Source: Agelaius tricolor (taxonomy: Eukaryota > Chordata > Aves > Passeriformes > Icteridae). From it: a stretch of DNA of 64,000 nt. The stretch's first letter is position 1. Each line of letters starts with the position of its first letter. Under the pieces are notes generated by a model. That model was not told the origin of the DNA and did not search any database. It was given only the letters and a program-made list of their open reading frames with translations. A program made the translations under genes and the position numbers. Location: NCBI GenBank assembly GCA_023055355.1, contig JALJCS010000024.1, positions 6,525,501 through 6,589,500 of the forward strand. Reading direction: 5' to 3'. Below are positions 14,111 to 27,784 of this stretch, one piece after another.

Positions 14111-14479
14111 GCAGAGGATGGAAGGACTCGGTACTCACCCCCTCAAACACAATCGGCTTCCAGGCAGCTCAAGCGCTTGACCTAAAAGTCCAATGACCGG
14201 GCACGGGCCGAGCCCGGTGCTGTGACAGCAGCAGAGCAGCCTGGCTGTGAAAGCGCTGCCTGCTCTGTGTCCCGCGCGGCTCGGACAGCAGAGGTGGAAA
14301 ATTGTTAATGGTCAAGAAGAACTGGAAAGAACAGCTTTGCTGCATTTTAAATATGAGACGTTTGTTTTGGTGCAAGGTGACTTCAGGATGCTAGGGTGGG
14401 CCTTAAAAATACTTAAAAGTCCCAGTGAAGAAAAATAACCCAACCTTGTAGCTGCTGGATGCAACGGATGTAATGCAGG

Positions 14480-14780
14480 AGCAGCAGTTCGCGCTCCCTC
14501 AGAGGAGGGGTACAGGGGACTGTCGGTGAAGGCGGGAGAGAAGGGAAATTTCAGCACATTGATGACTTGGAAGGGCTTGTGCAGATCAGGGACGGCAGAG
14601 CAGAGGCTCCGCACAGCCGGGGACAGCTCGGGCCGCGGTGGGATGGCCCAGCACGGCCGGGATGCGCTGGCTGGGCAGCAGCACAAGCTCTGCTCCCGCG
14701 GGTGCTGTGCCAGAGGAGCCCACGCCGGCACCGCTGCTGCTGCTGCCAGCCGCTGCACACAACATTGAGCACAGAGGGCT
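14480..14780. promoter_or_regulatory. Secondary GC-rich, CpG-containing block
   Basis: A second GC-rich stretch follows the main island by about 400 bases and includes a GCT repeat near 14732-14742. CpG pairs are present but sparser. It may be a shoulder of the same promoter region. I see no defensible exon in it. Confidence 0.4.
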
Positions 14781-17700
14781 GCTGAAACGAGCAGATAAAA
14801 TATGTGTTTGGAAAGAGCAAAACAATCAACAAGGGAGCTGGGAAAGCTGAGCGGCCAGGGATTTGGGTGATGGCTTGGATGTGCTTACACAGCCCAGGAT
14901 CCGTGGGGCAAACCTCTAAGACATTCCCTGAGCAGCTGGGCAGAGACAGCCATTACTGAGTGCAATTAACTGCTTCATTACCACCTAAGCAAAACAAATC
15001 CATCAATCTCTGCTGCATTTACCAAAAGGAGAGACTGATACCAAGACACAAACACTGTGCTGCAGACTGCAGGCATGGCCCACACCCCCCAGCCTGGCAC
15101 AGTGACTCTGCTGCCCAGACAGTCCCTGGAAGCAGATTTTAGATACCCCACACTATTTCAGGTGTGCTGACACACACCAGTGAGCCAGCACTCAGCACCC
15201 TCCTGAGCTGAGCTGCCCCACAGAGTTACAAACACCTGCTGAGATGGAGCTGTAAGCCCAAGTGGGAGTAATGGATGTGAGAGCAGAGTTTAGCCTTTTA
15301 AGGTCCACCTTAAGGCACCTGGGCTTGATGCATCCAGCAGGTTTTAACAAGCAAAATGAAGGCCAGAGACTGCTTCTAGACAAGAGCAGACTACCAAAGG
15401 GAAAGGGAACCTACAGGGTACTGATCACTTTCAGAGGATCAGGAGAAGCTGTGGTTTTCAAGCTGAAGCCCAGAGCCATCCTCAGTTTAGATGGCACAAC
15501 ACCCTTCTTTACAGCAGCATAGACATTTCCTACAAGCTCTCTTCTTCCCACCAGACACATCTCTAAGTAAGGCTCCAGGTGACAGGAAGGGAGTAAAAGG
15601 TCCCCTGGCATGTGGGAGGAACAGGGATAACTGACTCTGAGATCCAAGGTTAAGCTTCAAAGGACCACTAAAACATCAGTGTCTGGAGACTTCAGCATCT
15701 CTAAAACCCTTGGTCTACTGAGAAGATTAAGCTCTGAGCACAGTAAAAAGAACTGCAGTTACCTCTGTGATGAGATACAAGTGATTTATGAAAGGGATTA
15801 TTCATGGATGCTTGAGATAGCAGGACAGGATGAGCTGATCTTGTGTTCCCAAGTATTTTAATAAGCTCTTCTGTAGGGTGGAGATAACATCCCTGCAGCA
15901 GTGTGAGGGCACAGTAACCAGTGCTGGTACTGTGGTTGGTGGGGGAAGATCAGGAGCACTGAGCATTGTACAAAGTTAAGCTGAGGAAATAGTTATTGTA
16001 CAAAATCCTACAGACTCTACTGTGGCACAATGTTACAACATCCCTGCTGTGGGGAGGCCCAAATAAATGCTCACAACAGCCCCTTCATCCTGAGCATCTC
16101 TGGGACAGGGGCTCAGCAGAAGTGGTGGGAGGCAGAAGACACTTCTCATGCTCAGGCAGAAGAAAGACATGGCTCCCCCCTCCAGTCCTTCACAGCTGGG
16201 TGAGCATATGAATAAATTCTGTTGTGTAAAAAAAAAAGTTTACTTACATCTTCTATTGTGCCTCACTGTAAGGTCTGTGCAGGGCAGACCACTGTGGTTC
16301 CATGCCTGGTTGCTCAGGCAAACCTGCTGCTCTGTGTCCAGTATTTGTGAAGGAAAACAAAGCAGAAGGATCATTTCTTCTCTAGCTGCAGGCAGGGTGT
16401 GTGGAAGCAGTGATTCTACACAGCCATGCTCAGCTCCCACACGAGGACATTGATGGTACCCAGAGCCAGCCTGGCCTGTGCAGGAGAGATGTGTTCAGCA
16501 TGACACCAGTATTAATGAGCACTGCAGGAAATCACAGCCAGCTCACAAGGACAGGAGACTGTTCTTGGCAAACTGGGAAGTGACTCCTGTAGCTGATTAG
16601 GAATTGCACATTGGGAGGTTTCTGTGGTCAGGGATTTTCCTTCCCCTCCTTTAGATACTGGGCTCCTAAATGGGAGCACGTTGTGTTTGATCCGTTACCT
16701 TTCTTTTCCTGCTGCTTCTAAGAGCCCAGTGACAGTGTGACTCCAGCCCTGGTGCAGGATTAGCTCTGGGGTGAAACAGAAAGATGGAGAGCACTGGGTG
16801 GCTTTGCCTGTGCCACTGCACCCTCCTGTACATCAGCCCACAGAGAAATCCCTCCTCTTGGTAACCTCCTGCCCCAATTTATAATCTGAGACCACCAGGA
16901 CCCTGACCTCTGTCATAGGATAGCCCCACTGGGTGCTTATTTCTGCCTTAGGCCCAACATGGGTGGCTGCACCATTGTGCCTGTAAGAAGCACCTGATGT
17001 TGTTAAAAATACTTATGCTCATAGGTATAGAGTTCACCACAACAATCAGTTCACTGTTCAATAGCTGGTTATGTACAGGAGATTTAAACTCTTTGTTCTC
17101 ACCTGTGTTTGTTCAAGTTGACTCAACTTCTGGCCACTGGTTTCCATTAGACCCTGCCAGGAGGAGCGTGGCCTCCCAGACCTGTGCATCCAGTGTAGGC
17201 ATTTACTGAGGGTGTCTGCAACCCTACCTCTGAAACATTCAATAGATTGCAACTCTGAACGTTTCCAAGCCCTTGGTCACTCTCATGGCTTTTCCCTCAC
17301 AGCAAAACACACCAGGAACATTTTTAGCAGGACTCTTGCTCAACACCTTCCCCCATTCAGTTCCATCCTCCTTTGTGCCAGGTGCTTTATCCATTTTATA
17401 AATACCACAAATAAATGCAAACCCTGCAGAGGCTGATGGAGCTGAACACCAGCAGCACAAGAGCCCAGAGCAGCCAAGAAGATACAATTTGGCAAGAACA
17501 GCCTTCCTCTGGCAGCAAATGCTGTGACAACATCTGAACCTTGGGAAGGCACTGGAAAGGCTCCAGGAGGAGCACATGGGGCAGAGGGTTTTATCACATG
17601 GAGCTGGTGTTCTCAGCAGCTTCTGAGCTGTTTGTGCTTTCTTAATTGCTTGATTTGAGGTTAATGATTTTTCTGTTTAAAAACAACCTAATATTATTTA

Positions 17701-20700
17701 ATGATTGGTAGTTATTTGCACTCTGCAATTAGAACACACTATGAGAATTATTTGTTGCAGGAATGGGAATTTGAGATTTTCAAGAAGTGAACACTTTTTT
17801 TCATTTCTTACTGCAGCAAGCAAGCAGAAAATACATGTAAAAATATAATCAACAAGCAAAAAGACAGCAGCCTCTCTGTCCCCTCCACCTGCCAAGGAAC
17901 AGTGTTTCTTTAACACTGGGTGGGAATAGGCAAGTAGCACTCCCAATGGGTTTTTCTCCAAGCTCACTGAAAATACCCTCAATGCAGTAGCTAAAACAAA
18001 ATCTTGCATTTCTCTTGGGACCTGCTGTTAGCAAAACAGCCTGTGAAAAAAGACCTTTGGGCAGTGTCCCTTGGGCTGTCAGCTCCTTGGCTTCTTTCTC
18101 CCTCCAGCCTGGACAGGTCCCAGGTCTCCAGCTCAGGGCTGCAGCACCTGTGGCAGAGGCTGGCACTTGTGTTGGGGATTTTCACTAAGCACTCAAGATA
18201 CCCTTAAGCTTTCACACTTTACACCAGCCTGAATTTTGGATTCTTTACTGCTGCTTTACTTTGGAGTCTTTACTTTGTTCTTGTTCCAGTGTAAGTCAAA
18301 AGTTGCATGGAGGCAGCATCTGGATGCAAGTCTGCATCCTCAGGTTTTCACAAAGCACGTTTTGAGACAGACACTAGACACAGCCATATTTCAAACACTC
18401 CCTACAGGAAAGAAATATGGAAACATTTTCCCTGAGACTCAGTTTAGAGTCTAACTCCAATATCATTCCTTTAAAGAGAAAAAAGCAAGAGACAGGGCAG
18501 AAAGCAGAATGTGAGGAACAAACATGACAGAGAAGAACAGTTGTCAGGTGTGCAGGTGGGCAAGGTTTTCCTGCTTTGTTCTCCAAGCAAGGCTGATGTT
18601 CTGTCCTGAAAGAAACTCTAAAAGACATGACAATGAGAGGTCACTGAATTCATTAGTGGTAGCTTTATATTTTGTCCCAAGACACTTGGACCAAGTGGAA
18701 TTTTCTTCTTTGAACAGAGGTTCTTTACATGGGAAGTATAGCAATTTTCTTCATTTTTTTTTTAAATTAAGGAATAGTTATTTCTAGACAAAGAAGTTAC
18801 AATCACTGGCTCAAACCTGTAAGTTTTGGTCCCCAAAACTTGTAGCTTTCCAGCAGCTACAAGTCCTCCTAGACAAAAGCAGATGGTTCAGTGATGGAGA
18901 CCCAGGACTTTTGGACTACTTGGGGTTCAGTTTTTACTGTATAATTTCCTAATACTTGAGAGAATCATGGAGTCATTTCTTCTAAATATATTTATGAACT
19001 TGAAGTAATTATTTTTCTGTTTATATCTTCAATTATTAATCTCCAGCTTTCTGCAGATAAGCCAAAGGAAGTGAAATCAATTTAAAAAACCAAAACAACA
19101 CAAAACCAGCAGGCTTTACTGCTGCATAATAAACAGAAAAGCTGCTAGTGAAGCAGTAATCACAAATGATCCTGACCAGAAAAAAAAAATTATCAAGTGC
19201 CTCAAAATTTGATCTCAGAGGCTCCCCAAACAGAGAGGAAGATGGCATGGTACAGGTCCTTTGGTGATAAAGCCAGGACAATCTCAGTGCTGTTCACACA
19301 CCTGACAGGTGCCTTCCCATGACCAAGAATCTGACTGGGACAATCCATGCAGAGCCATTGGCCCAGCCCTGGAATGCTGAGGGACAACTTTCTTCAAGTT
19401 GTCCAAAAAGGCTGAGGCACTTGCACATCATTTTCAGACACACCTCTTATGAAAGACAGGTATTTTTAACACGTTTTACAGGACATCAGCAGAGAGGTCA
19501 CCCATAGAAATGCCGTTCAGGACTAGCTCTTACCATGATCTTCAACTGTACTGACATGCCCATTGGAACCACAGCCTAATTCTAGCTAAAAACCTGAAAG
19601 CTGGCCATTGCTGAAATATTATGTGGAAAGCAGTCACCTCAAGCACCCTCCCTGCTGCTGTTTTATGTAATTTTTTAACTCAGTGAATAAAAAAGTCATG
19701 GCAGTAACACCAACATTTTATTGCCCTGCGAAGAACTATGTAAAAGTGCAGAAATACATAAGTAAGATTTTCTAGAGTAAGACATGAGTTTAAGTGCTTG
19801 CTTAAGTGGTGTGAGTGCCTGGCCTGGGGTTATTTTCAGAAAATAAAATCTCTGTATTATGTGAGGTAGTTACAGCTCAGTGCTTGCTGGCTCTGCCATT
19901 CCCAGGCCAGTGGTCCCTCACACCCTGGGCTGTGTCAGACACCTTGTTTTCCTGAGGAAGAGCAGGAGCAGCACTCACAGCTGGACATGAGCAGCACCCC
20001 TCTGCAGTCACTCGTGAGTGTGACCACAGGCACCTCTCACTGCTCCCCAGGGGTGGGAGGCTGACAGGGCCCCACTATTGGATGCTTTGGACACAGGATT
20101 TTCCCTTTTGCAGACAAGTTCAGTCAGAGCCCTAAAAGGCTGCTGGTTGTTTGCAGAGAAAAACTGAGAAGAAAAATCAGCTTCCTACCTTAGAGTGAAA
20201 CATGAGGGAAAATCACTCTTTACACTTCAGAACCTTCATGTTTAGTGAAAACAAGAAATGAAATGAGTTCATGAAAGACTAATTGCCCAGTTTGTTTTAT
20301 GCATGAGCCCCAGCATTCCTAGCACATGCAGTTACAGCTTGTTTTCAAAGAGACCAATTACTTCATTAAAACATCATCTTCACACTTCCAGAGCTGCTTT
20401 AACAAGTCTTCTCCTCTTCATCCTTCTGGCCTATTATTTTACTATTTTCTGGTTTAAGAGCAAATGAAAAAGAAGCCAAATGGCATCATCTATAATTTAC
20501 TAACAGCTATTAAAACCTGAGAATTAGGATCTATCCTTTCTCCACCACAAAGTAAAGGAATCCTGCAGAACTTTAAACACCTTGGTGCAGGAACCAAGGT
20601 GGCATCTCAGGCAGGATGCTACAGCAGGTACAAGGATACCAAGTGGTTTGAAACAAGCCTGTGCCTGGGAACTTGAAGGGTAAGATCAGGAAACAATAAA

Positions 20701-22480
20701 GATGAAAGCTCTTTGAGTCGTCTTAATATTTCACTATGCGTAAGATATTCATGGAGGCCACAGAGTAAGTCTAGTTTATACACAGCAGAAACTGAAAGCT
20801 GAGTGATGGGGTGAGGTAAAGGATGAGAGAAGGAAAAAGAGCTAAATCCCCCCAAAAGAAGTCAAAAGGACACCTACAGAGATGATTTGTTCCAGACAAG
20901 CAACATAAAGCATAATTCAGTGAAATGCTGTCATTAGAAAATAGAGTTCACAGTAAGCTCTTGACTGCAGCACAAACCTTGGCTCCAAATGAAGACATTT
21001 GAGCCATCACAGTCCCAGTGAGGAAGCAGAAAGCAGGAGTCTCCATCCTGCATGTGCAGGAGCAGAGTGCTGCAGTCCTGGCACTGGCAGGGAGATGCTA
21101 TCGGGGTTGCCACGGAAACGGCAGCGCAGCCCCAGCAGTTTTGACTTTGCAGGCACTGAGAGCTCAGCGAGGCTCTGAGAGCTGGCTCCTGGCTCCTCCA
21201 GCTCCAGGCAGGGCTGGGATGGGGCTGTGTTTGAGGCTTTCCCACAGCCCCCCTTTCCCAGCTCCCCACACACAGCCTGTTCCCTCCTCCTTCCTTTCAG
21301 CTCAGACAACGCACACAGAGGTCACTCCTCACCCATCACTTCCATCCAGGTTCCCCTCTTACATACCTGACATGCTCTGTGACAGCTTTTCAGTCTGTTT
21401 GAATGTTCTGGACAGGGGTATTCCCTGGAAGCAGAGGTATTTTACTGAAGTTCCTTTCACTGCAGATGAAGCCTTGATATCCACCTGCTTTTACAAACCC
21501 AGAGAGACCTGGAAACGCTGTACAATTTGTACAGACCCAGAAAGGATCACTCCAGAGTTTACTGTAATTACTTTTTTCCCCCTGGAAACAGGCGTGATTC
21601 AGAAGGGAACTGCCATACAGAAGAGTCCAGCACCAGGTGAATTATTGCTGTCTTTGGCAATGCTGCTCTTACCTTATTATCCTCTTCACTCCCATTGTGA
21701 TATCCCCAACAGGAAAACTGCTGTGAAACATATTGTATTCTGGAGAAATCCCCTTTTTGATTAAAAAGTCCCTTTAGGATCAATTTCTACTGTTCACTTA
21801 TTCATACACCTGAAGGCAGCATTATTTGCCCATAAACATTATGCATGTTAATTCAAATACAATCTTACATTTGTGTGCAGGTTTCTCATCAAGTTTCCCC
21901 ATTGTTGCACCACTGAAGCCAAGACCCCAGTGTAATGGAGCTGTAACACGTTTTCTGTTCAGTGACATGGCATCCCAGAGCCATGCAGCATTAGGTCCTC
22001 TGGAAAAGAAAATTAATTCTCATAAAACCTTTAACAGCTGTATCTCATACAGGGGGCAGAACAAAGCAGCACTGGGCATTTACATTTCCCAAGGATAACT
22101 GTGCACAGAGATCCAAGGAGCACTGTTTTCATTGCAGATTTGTATCCCCCACAGGAAAGATTATTCAGATGTGACACAGGCAGATCAAACATGCCTGATG
22201 ACTGAAGTGGCCATTGACACAAGATATTTTGGGAAGGGAGATTTTCAGCTGGTGGCAAGAGATAGCACGAGGCAATGCTAAGTGACAGGCTGGTATTCCA
22301 GCTTTGATTTACCACCCCTTCACAGTATGGGTGACTTCCATCTTCAAATTGAAACTAATTTCTTTCACGTTATTTGCAAAGTGAGAAAGAGTTAAGGCCA
22401 GTTTGTTTGACAGGATGGCAGCTGTCACTCCATGTAAACAGACCCCAAAATGAAAGAGCAATCCAGCACATGGAAGTAGA
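14781..22480. other. Intergenic DNA, no supportable gene
   Basis: No exon, RNA gene or mobile element could be supported on either strand. The most notable items are two overlapping inverted repeats at 18817-18864 and a 248-codon open frame at 21018-21764 on the plus strand. That frame has no recognisable domain and is probably a chance opening in locally GC-rich sequence. Confidence 0.55.
18817..18864. repeat. Two overlapping inverted repeats
   Basis: The first is a perfect 9-base inverted repeat, 18821-18829 with 18833-18841, around a 3-base loop. It extends outward four more pairs if two G-T wobbles are allowed. The second has perfect 10-base arms, 18838-18847 with 18855-18864, around a 7-base loop. 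They share 18838-18841, so the two stems cannot both form fully. Confidence 0.8.
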
Positions 22481-24651
22481 AAGTCCTGACACTTTAATTA
22501 TCTGAAGAGATTACAAGATGAAAGTCTTTCTTGAGGCAAATGTATATTAGTATTGATATAGTCATTGTGCTTTTCAGTAAGAGAAATAGGAGTCTGTATT
22601 TACATAAGAAACTATAGTGTCTGAGATCTTTAAATATCATATTTATGGAAATGATTCTGAATTACAGCATTTACAAAATAAAAACAAGCTTAAATAAATA
22701 TTCAGTGCATTAAATAAGATTTTTTCCACAGAAGCAACTTTTTGTGCATATTTATTTCACAATTGAAGTTTGTTGCAATTTTTTATCCTATAAAAGAAGC
22801 ATTAAATTTCTTGTGTGTTTTTCTGGTTTTTTTTTCCTAAAAATAAAACTGCAATAATCATTGCAATGTGAAGCCTGAGATTTAAGCCTGAATAAGTATC
22901 ATTGCTTGCACCACATTACCCATCTCCCACCAATCACCCAACCCCATGCCTTTCCAAACTCTGGTGAATGCAGACACTCCAACCCAAGAGTTTCATGAGA
23001 AGGATTTCAGGGATGTACTAACAATAAAAAATATAAATAAGTGAGGATAACACATCAGAGCTGACATTGTCTACAAACAGCATCATAAGGCTTGTGCATT
23101 ACATATCAACTAAGTGAAGCTGTTTCATCTGAATCAAAATGACAGTAGTGCCAAACTGCAGCACCCTTATATGGCTCATTAACACTGAACAGTAAACCAC
23201 TGAGCAAAGGGGATGTCCCCAAAAAAATAAATAAAATTTTTAAAAAAATGAACACTGGCCAGTTTTGCCTTTTCAGTTTGAGTGATGACCTTTCTCAGGC
23301 GTGATACCGCAAACAACTTCCTCACCCATTTTGGTATTTCTCACTTTGAAACACAGTGTGTAGTGCCACGAGTCAGGAAAGGGGGCACAGCAAAGAGCTC
23401 TTGATCTCGTTTCCTCTGTAACCACAGCACACACTGCCTTGCTTTTCATGTGGCCAACTCAAAGCAGGCCCAAATGCCTTTGAAACCTCAGTGCTCAGGG
23501 AGCTCTTGCTGCAAATAGTTCGTGCAAGATCATAGCATGAATCTGTGTGAGTCTCATTTCTTTCCTCTCTGAGTGGAGATAACAATTATTCCCTGGTGTT
23601 TCAAATAAATACAAATGTCTTCTGAGTTGTTAGCATGAGTGAAGTACCAGTATGCACTATTTTACATGGTTACTCTGCCAAATGTGGACAACAAGTACCC
23701 TTCTCTGGCTGACCATTCTGTAAGACCTTTTGGATATCTCATTACATATTTGCCTTTTAAAAAACCTCAGTATGGGAGAAATAATTTGTCTTGTCTACTA
23801 AATTTTGCTGCCAAACTCTCAAAAATATCTATTTTAATATGAATTAATTTATTTGGTAACCACTTCCTCTGAAGTTTGTTAAGTTTTAAATGCTGATATA
23901 GAAACCAAACTTCTGTGTCAGACTTTTATTAACAAAATTTAGCATAAATTAATCAGATTATAAATACTTCCAAAACTCCAAACTATGGAATTGGAAGTTG
24001 GAAAAATTTTTAGAAGACAATTTGGAGTTATTGCTCTGCTTGCTAAATAAGAGGCAACAAAAATATACTGTTTTAGGGCCTTCAGGGCTTCCTGTGGGAG
24101 TCACTGAAAATTTTGCCTTTCTAAATATTGAATACAAATCTGAAATAGATTTGCTTTTATTAGTCCTAGCATAGGTAGCAAAAATCTAGACATGGGGAAG
24201 TTAAATGGCAGCAGGTGGGAGAGTGCTGATGCCCACAGCCATGCTGGGATTCCAGAGGGCACAGGAGTGTCTGAGCTTTGGGACAGATCCACTGGGGATG
24301 GACTAATTAACTGGCTACTCTGTTCCTAGCATGTAAGATAAGCAGCAATGCCTGTTCAATTCTCTGAGCCCTATTTCCTTCCACACAGTGCATTTGTTCT
24401 GCATATGGCATCGTAACATTAATGTTATAAATTTATGGAAGACTGTACTGTAGCCTTAGAGCTACAGACGCCTCGTAGTTCCCTTTAGCAGCTTAGTAAA
24501 ATGCAATAAAAACTGTCTGTACAAAATTTATAATAATGGATGTCAAAGCCTACGTGCCCTCACTGGGTCCCTCTTTCAAGTTAATTCTTGGCTTAGGTCA
24601 AATATATCAGTCCATGTAAGACTCCAGAAGACACAGCAGTAGTTTAATTTG
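22481..24651 (-). other. ZFYVE28: Probable 3' UTR of ZFYVE28 and immediate downstream DNA
   Basis: This AT-rich stretch follows the ZFYVE28 stop codon. Several AATAAA hexamers occur on the minus strand: 24156-24161, 23935-23940, 23848-23853 and 22751-22756. I cannot tell by eye which, if any, directs cleavage. The left boundary is arbitrary, placed where the AT-rich block fades. No coding sequence was recognised. Confidence 0.4.
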
Positions 24652-24783
24652 TCAGATACCAGCTCTGTCACTATAGAAAGGAGTGACATGGAACATGTAA
24701 CAGTGAGTGCAAACACGGACAGGCTTCATCTGGCCATAACGAGGTAATGGAGCAGAGTGGGAGGAACAGCGGGAACAGAAGAT
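24652..24783 (-). CDS. ZFYVE28: ZFYVE28 last coding exon: C-terminal half of FYVE finger
   Basis: The exon encodes 43 residues and a TGA stop, entering in phase 0 after an acceptor with the tract CTTGTTTTTCAG. It begins [12 protein letters not shown] and supplies the third zinc pair (CSRC) and the fourth (CTHC within the VRVCTHC signature). The RVC motif is a hallmark of phosphatidylinositol-3-phosphate-binding FYVE domains. The tail ends FYSDRAGI, which resembles the usual vertebrate ending with an Arg where I remember Lys. It joins the exon at 25642-25745 across an 858-base intron. Nothing looks damaged. The call rests on the motif pattern and on similarity to the vertebrate protein from memory. 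Confidence 0.95.
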   Translation of the reverse strand: MFCSRCSSHSAPLPRYGQMKPVRVCTHCYMFHVTPFYSDRAGI

Positions 24784-25641
24784 CTGAAAAACAAGAAGGG
24801 AAATTTCTCTTCAGTTCCTCTGAAGAACAGGATGAGAAAAAAACTGATTTCAAGGGAGGGGAGAGAAGATTGTCTGAGCTGGCACCAGCACCATCCTCAG
24901 CACAGCAAGTGAAGGGTCCCAGCAGGCAGGTTCCAGATAACTAACCAGTTTATCTGGCCAGGGGTGAGAGTGCCCAGCACTGACAGTAGCCAAGGCTGGC
25001 CTGTCCTCCTGTGCAGCTCCATCAGAGGTGCAAAGAAGCATCTCTCCCTTGGTTTTAAAGAAAGGCTAGGGGAATATTTGTGAATATCTCTGAATTTCAT
25101 ACTCCTGCAAGTCCACTACATGGTTAAAGAAGCAGCTTCTTCCTTTCTAACTTGTACCCCAGCCAGCAAGAGAAATGGGATTGCAGATTTCTGGCTTCCT
25201 GTGGTACATGGCTGCTTTTTTCTCCCTCACTCCCTCTTCCACCCCCACAAACTTGCAAAGCAGCAGCCCTACACACCAGAGTGATCCTCCAAAGGTTTGG
25301 GAAGACAGCAAAGGGACACCCTGTCCCTGCAGGGTGCATGACCCCTGGCAGTGCAGGCTGCCCTGGCTTTTAGAGCTTACAGCAGTAGTCCAGAGTGACT
25401 CTGTTGGGGCGGGGAATGTTCTAGGATCTCATCAGGGAATTCTGCCTTTAGCTTTATACACTTATTGCTGACCCTTTGTAAACATAAGCTGAGAGCTGGC
25501 AGCCCAGGCCCGCAGAAGCACCTGTGAATTGAGAACCCTGGCTGAGTGTGCACGTTTTGCTGAGCAGCCAGGTTCTGTGGTGCACATGAATTTGCTGCTG
25601 GCTTTGGTGGGAGCTCCTCACAGCCCTGAGTGAGTCATTAC
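24784..25641 (-). other. ZFYVE28: ZFYVE28 intron splitting the FYVE domain
   Basis: This 858-base phase-0 intron starts GTAATG and ends TTTTTCAG on the minus strand. It interrupts the FYVE finger between the second and third zinc-binding pairs. I saw no repeat or other gene in it. Confidence 0.9.
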
Positions 25642-25745
25642 CTTGCCACAGCTCCTGCAGTGGTGCTTCCTGCGAATGACTGTGAAAGGAGCCTTGCATG
25701 CAGTGCAGTAGCTGCAGACTTCATCTGGAACCCAGTCAGGAGGAT
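25642..25745 (-). CDS. ZFYVE28: ZFYVE28 exon: N-terminal half of FYVE finger
   Basis: The exon is 104 bases. It completes an Asp codon split after one base, adds 34 codons and ends in phase 0 at CGK. It starts [11 protein letters not shown], which holds the WxxD motif of FYVE domains (WVPD). It also carries the first zinc pair (CTAC), the basic signature [10 protein letters not shown] that contacts PI3P, and the second zinc pair within that signature. The acceptor is TTTCTGCCAG and the donor AAG|GTAATG. All key FYVE residues are intact when joined to the next exon, so endosomal membrane binding should be preserved. An overlapping minus-strand open frame starting inside the exon is out of frame and not real. 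Confidence 0.96.
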
Positions 25746-27784
25746 CTGGCAGAAACACAGCAACAAAAGGGAACATCAATCAAAAGGGAATAAAACCAAA
25801 CATGTGATTACCAGATCCACAAGGAAGTAGGGAGAGTGAAATATAACAGCAGCTGCTTTCATCTGCATTTCTCCAGGTGCTTTGCAAACAGTAGCTGAGT
25901 GAGTTCAGGATGCCCAGGAGGGCTCAATTCGCCTCTTCTCTGCCAGGCACCCACCTTTGGGCAGAGCAGATCAGGCATTAAAATGGCCCATGACAGCTTT
26001 GGACTCAAAATAAAATCTATCTTAGTCAAATGCAAGTCCAGGGAAAAGCAGATAAGCAAAATAAAGCAAGAAGACAAGAGATTATTAAAGCAGAACTGAA
26101 TCACAAATGTTTTTGTCAGTGCCACCACCATCAAAACAAGCTTAGAGCTGAGATCATTGCCAGCCTCTTCAGCCTTCCCTCCAGAAAGGCCAACTGCTTT
26201 TCTGCAATTAGGCAAGCAACTGTACAGGTAATAAACCCAAAGCCTGATTACCATCTGTTCAATTATTAGGACTCTTCCTGGAAGTCACCAGTAACTACAG
26301 CAAAACCACAAAATCAAGTGTACACAGCTCAGCAGAGAAAGAACTTGCCCATTAGCACGTACAGCATGTTTCAGTTGTTTATGTCTACTGTGAGCTCTCC
26401 AACCTCCCATAAAAGACAAGCAGGGAAATGATTTGGTTTTGGCAAGGCAGAAGGTATTGGGCTCCCTTCTGTCGAGCTGTTTCTGCTCACAACAGGCTGA
26501 CATGACCTAAGAGTCTGGAGTTACAAGTGTAGAAATCATGAAGCTGACTGCTTAATCAAGTTGGTAAAAATCTACTGAGTGCAAAGCAAGCTCTGTCCAG
26601 AAGGAATCCATGGACAGGGTGAACATGAACTGCTGGGTGCATTTATCCAACTTCCCTGAATGCAGCTCCTTTCTGAGTATTATTTACAATTTGCAAGCCA
26701 TGCAATTGCTGATTTATAAACCTGACAAGCGAGATCCCTGCCTCAAGGAGCATACTATCAAACAACAAAATACATGGTGCAGTTGATGCAGAGGTTAAGA
26801 GGACTATAGCTACAGGCAGAAAAATAATTAAATGAAAAATCCACTGTTTTGTTCCAACATAACTATGACCAGTTTTCATGTGTTTGTCATATTGCAACAT
26901 GTGTCAAATTAAAAGTACAAAAGATACAGCATTCAATGTAAGAAACTGCTCAAAAAGCAGATTAGTAAAAACAAAGAGAACTTAGAATCTGACCCAGCTT
27001 TTACAGGCTTCTCTAAACTATTTTAGAGGTTGAACTAGCTTAAGGAAGCTATCCTTCACTTAATGAGCACATCAGTCTGATAAAGGTTACACCTACAGGG
27101 CCAGTAACCAAACCCAGAGGTTGATGTGCAGAGAAATTACTGATGTGGTGGGAAAAAAGGAGATTGCACAGAGAAGCCTTCACCTCATCCCTGAGAACAG
27201 TTCACCAGGAAATGTTCTGTGGGGACACAAGGCTACAGATCCCTGGTTCAAAGCAGGGTTTCCTTCAGCAGCAGGGAGATACAGGACTGCCAGCTTAAGT
27301 CAAGCATTAATATCAGTGCAGCCAAGACATTTTTCTTTCCACTTTTTTTTCCTTTTCTGCCATCTCCCTAGGCACTACATGTATCTTGCCCAGTGACACT
27401 TACTCCCAATATCAGTTTATGATGCAGATTTAGATAACTTTGTCACTTTCTCTGATCTGAAACCATGGCAAGCCTGATGGAGAATCCCCATGTTCTCCAT
27501 TCAGGAGGCCCCTTGGGTTATCACTATATCCAAAACAAAAGGCAAAAATATGAATCAATAACAATGTTCCTGTTAAAAAATTGTCTCTATATAGATTCTG
27601 TTTTCAAGGATTTAACTATCCATTGATTCTCACTCATTTTGAACACAGCAAAATTTAGGAAATTCTCCAAGGTCTGTGCCACCAGGTCTCCCTCTGCAGG
27701 TCTGGTGGAAGCAGACTTGGTTAAGATGCTCAATTTGATACTGATGCTTTACAAACTGCATTGCAGGGTGGGCTACCAGGTTCA

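Noticed and set aside
24747..24944. Plus-strand 65-codon Glu/Lys-rich frame
   Set aside because: It overlaps the last ZFYVE28 exon in antisense and continues into intron.
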